From Burkholderiales bacterium (lineage in GTDB: Bacteria > Pseudomonadota > Gammaproteobacteria > Burkholderiales > Burkholderiaceae_C), in the NCBI GenBank assembly GCA_017302505.1, contig JAFLDH010000001.1, positions 1 to 64,000 on the forward strand: a DNA stretch of 64,000 nucleotides, written 5' to 3'. The number at the start of each line of letters is the position of its first letter. Within the stretch, counting starts at the first letter, position 1. This document shows positions 61,866 to 64,000 of this stretch, one piece after another. A program made the position numbers and the translations under genes. Under the pieces are notes generated by a model, which made no database searches, was not told where the DNA came from, and was given only the letters and a program-made list of their open reading frames with translations.

Positions 61866-63452
61866 TCAACCCATCAGCGTCCGCAGGCTGGCCAGTGCGG
61901 CCGCCGGGTCGGTGATGCCGTGATAGATCGGCGGGATCTCGTTGCCCAGGCCAAGAAGCCCATACACGGCGTGCATGGCACCGCGCACCGAATACTCGAC
62001 GGTGAAGACGACGTCCTCGGGGATCTCGACGTACTGTCCAAGGAGCGCAAAGTTCGCCGCGCCCAGGGGAACGACCGGCGGCCGGTCGGCAATCTCGCGG
62101 CGCTCGAACTCGCTGGTGATGTACGGCATCATCACGGGGATGGTCGTCGTGGTCCTCTGCACCTCGTCGCGGATGTCGTCGAAGCGCAGGTGACCCATCA
62201 ACTCGGCGAGGATCTCGCGCCCGGTGGCCTGCGCCATCGTCTTGCGGATGTAGTTGCCCGGGTTGTCGATGAACAGCCCGTAGCCCCAGATGGTGAACAC
62301 GTCGTCCGGCTGGCCTGCGAAGTGCGGCGGATGCGGCACGACGATGGACATCAGCCAGTTCGAGTCCTTGAACGTCATCAGGCCGCCGGTACCCGGGGCG
62401 TTGCCGGTGAATTCCTGGATGCGTTGCACGAGCGCCGGGCTGCGCATTGTCAGCGTGAACGACTCCCACTTGCTCTCGTCGACATTGCCGCAGAAGGCGT
62501 TCGGCCGCCCGAGGCCGTGCGTCTTGCGAGCCATGGATTCCCAGAGGGTCCAAGCGCCGTCGCGCTTGTCGCGCAGCAGCACCGGGGCGTGGTCGTCGTC
62601 GCCATAGGTCGCGTCGGCAGTCATCGAGCCGATCGTGATGAACGCCAGGTCCGAAGGGCCGACGCGGTACGTGAGCGGCTTTCCGCCACGCTGCGCGTGC
62701 AGCGTCTCGACGCGGCGGTGCGGACCTTGCTCGACAAAGTCGACGTCGACGACCTTCGTTCCCAGATCGAACTGGACCCCCTGCCTGCGCAGCCAGGCCT
62801 CCATCGGCCTGACGATGGCGTCGTACTGGTTCAGTGACGTGCGACGCACGCCGGCCAGCGTGTGGATGCGCGGGAACTCCTGCAGGAATCTGAGCATGTA
62901 GCGCTTGAGCTCGATGGCGCTGTGCCAGTTCTGGAACGCGAAGGTGGTGCGCCACATCGCCCAGAAGTTCGTGTCGAAGAAGTGGGGCGAGAAGCAGTCC
63001 TCGATGCGCTTGGTATGCAGCGCCCGCTCGGGCGTCGCCAGCAAGCGCATCAGCTCCAGGCGGTCCTGCAGGTTGAAACCGAGATCGCTCGCGTCGAGGA
63101 TGCGGCGCTCGCGGTCGATCAGGCGCGCCTTCGAGTCGGACCGCCACTCGTCGTTGAAGGCCCAGGTCTGCTGCTTGACCGTCTTGCCGGCATCGTCGAG
63201 CGAGGGAATGCTGTCGAGCACGTTCCACAGGCAGACGTATGTTTCCTCCGTCAGCATCCGCCCGCCGCGCGAGACAAAGCCCTTGATGGGGTCGCCCGAG
63301 CCATCGAGCGCTCCGCCCGCCAGCGCAAGCTCCTCGATGATGTGGATGTTGCCGCCCTGAAACCCGCCGTCGCGGATCAGCAGCACGGCGGCGGACAGCG
63401 AAGCGATGCCTGCTCCGACGAGGAAGGCGTGGCGTTCTTCATTGTGTTGCAT
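61866..63452 (-). CDS. ohyA: Oleate hydratase (myosin-cross-reactive antigen family)
   Basis: The 528-residue FAD protein begins with the dinucleotide motif FLVGAGIASLSAAV and carries the family signatures GGALDGSGDPIKGFVSRGGR, MLTEETYVCLWNVL, WMTTFAFQNWHSA-like WRTTFAFQNWHSAIELKRY and TGREILAELMGHL. These enzymes add water to the double bond of free unsaturated fatty acids, detoxifying them. The ATG at 63452 is preceded by GGGGAAAG. It is next to the MerR regulator and upstream of CFA synthase, so both genes alter unsaturated fatty acids. Confidence 0.92.
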   Translation of the reverse strand: MQHNEERHAFLVGAGIASLSAAVLLIRDGGFQGGNIHIIEELALAGGALDGSGDPIKGFVSRGGRMLTEETYVCLWNVLDSIPSLDDAGKTVKQQTWAFNDEWRSDSKARLIDRERRILDASDLGFNLQDRLELMRLLATPERALHTKRIEDCFSPHFFDTNFWAMWRTTFAFQNWHSAIELKRYMLRFLQEFPRIHTLAGVRRTSLNQYDAIVRPMEAWLRRQGVQFDLGTKVVDVDFVEQGPHRRVETLHAQRGGKPLTYRVGPSDLAFITIGSMTADATYGDDDHAPVLLRDKRDGAWTLWESMARKTHGLGRPNAFCGNVDESKWESFTLTMRSPALVQRIQEFTGNAPGTGGLMTFKDSNWLMSIVVPHPPHFAGQPDDVFTIWGYGLFIDNPGNYIRKTMAQATGREILAELMGHLRFDDIRDEVQRTTTTIPVMMPYITSEFERREIADRPPVVPLGAANFALLGQYVEIPEDVVFTVEYSVRGAMHAVYGLLGLGNEIPPIYHGITDPAAALASLRTLMG

Positions 63453-63496
63453 GGTGTCTTTCCCCTTCTTGGCGTTGAAATGAGGCCGGGACGGCA

Positions 63497-63949
63497 TCAG
63501 GACTTGCCGTCAGCGCCGCGATGCGCGCGCTTGGCAGGTGCGTCGGACGGTGCGAAACCCTCGATGAGGCCACATACCGAGTGGCCGTCGGGCACGCCGT
63601 CGGGACGCCTCTTCCAGTCGGCCACCGCCTGCTGCATGCGCCGATGCAGGCGCAGGGCTTGGTCCAGCTGTCGGCCCTGCTCCGCGAGGCGCTGGTCGAG
63701 CAAGGTGCGCGCGCGCGGACACGGCAGTTCGCCACGTTGCCCCATCTCGACGAGTTCGGCAGCGTCCCTGAGCGTGAAGCCCAGCGCCAGCGAGCCGCGG
63801 ATGAAGCGCACGCGCGCGACAGTGCGCTCCGAGAACCTGCGGTAGCCGTTCTCGGTCCGACCGTCCGCCTCCACCAGGCCGACCCGCAGGTAGTGGCGCA
63901 GCGTGTCGGTGGTCACACCAGCCTGCCGCGCGCACTCGATCAGTCGCAT
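63497..63949 (-). CDS. MerR-family regulator, probable metal sensor
   Basis: The 150-residue protein has a MerR helix-turn-helix (LIECARQAGVTTDTLRHYLR, ENGYRRFSERTVARVRFIRG), a dimer helix beginning near GELPCPRART and a late cysteine in GHSVCGLIEGF. Two of the cysteine positions of divalent-metal MerR sensors are therefore kept. GGAGG lies six bases before the ATG. It probably controls the minus-strand block starting with oleate hydratase. Confidence 0.85.
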   Translation of the reverse strand: MRLIECARQAGVTTDTLRHYLRVGLVEADGRTENGYRRFSERTVARVRFIRGSLALGFTLRDAAELVEMGQRGELPCPRARTLLDQRLAEQGRQLDQALRLHRRMQQAVADWKRRPDGVPDGHSVCGLIEGFAPSDAPAKRAHRGADGKS

Positions 63950-64000
63950 CGCATTCCTCCGTCGCCGCAGCGCCGCGCCGACTCCCGGGCAGCAAGTCTC

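Overview
The window is about 67% GC DNA from a Gram-negative bacterium. Gene content and codon style suggest a betaproteobacterium of the order Burkholderiales; this is inferred from gene families, as there is no rRNA or other marker. It appears to hold the left end and much of the body of a large mobile genomic island. The chromosome is seen only at 1-513, the 3' end of yicC, followed directly by a P4-type tyrosine integrase.

Layout. (1) 715-18630 is a plasmid-like island backbone: integrase; a minus-strand operon of an actin-like ParM/StbA ATPase, a small partner, a CFI-box-like protein and a membrane-anchored Cas4-like nuclease; a second tyrosine recombinase; a large ParB-family protein; an SRAP (YedK/HMCES) protein with a coiled-coil insertion; a 1668-residue methylase-helicase; several small unknown genes; and a RadC/JAB protein. 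Four plus-strand backbone genes share a leader design, and a 22-base repeat occurs three times in the non-coding gaps. No conjugation genes are in view. (2) 18731-19340 is a scar where a zinc-ribbon gene start is fused to AraC-regulator fragments. (3) 19337-28533 is a copper-resistance cargo: copZ and copA diverge from twin 19-bp-spacer promoters, then cueR, a TolC-type channel, multicopper oxidase, cupredoxin, DUF411 and CusF-like proteins. (4) 28580-50380 is a long, almost entirely plus-strand stress and metabolic block: phospholipase D-like lipoprotein, MerR regulator, Met-rich periplasmic proteins, ICMT-like methyltransferase, orphan Rieske protein, PPK2, a P1B ATPase with a CPD motif, MFS transporter, LemA/TPM proteins, a metallo-beta-lactamase nuclease, an AMP/thymidine phosphorylase, PRPP synthetase-like protein, UbiB-like kinase and archaeal-type (type II) GAPDH. 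(5) 50461-51500 is a graveyard of three truncated genes. (6) 51510-63949 is a minus-strand block: phosphoketolase family protein, FtsH, YHS-domain copper-type ATPase, cyclopropane fatty acid synthase, a degenerate phosphorylase paralogue, a second ICMT-like protein, oleate hydratase and a MerR regulator.

How it may work together. The cargo couples metal export and periplasmic copper oxidation with envelope repair (FtsH, CFA synthase, oleate hydratase, LemA, PLD) and a small nucleotide/pentose-phosphate energy module (RNA exonuclease-like MBL protein, AMP phosphorylase, PRPP synthetase, phosphoketolase, type II GAPDH, PPK2). The metabolic link is an inference from co-location and translational coupling. 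The plus and minus blocks carry diverged copies of the same families (phosphorylase, ICMT-like protein, metal ATPase, MerR), which suggests duplication or joining of two related stress islands.
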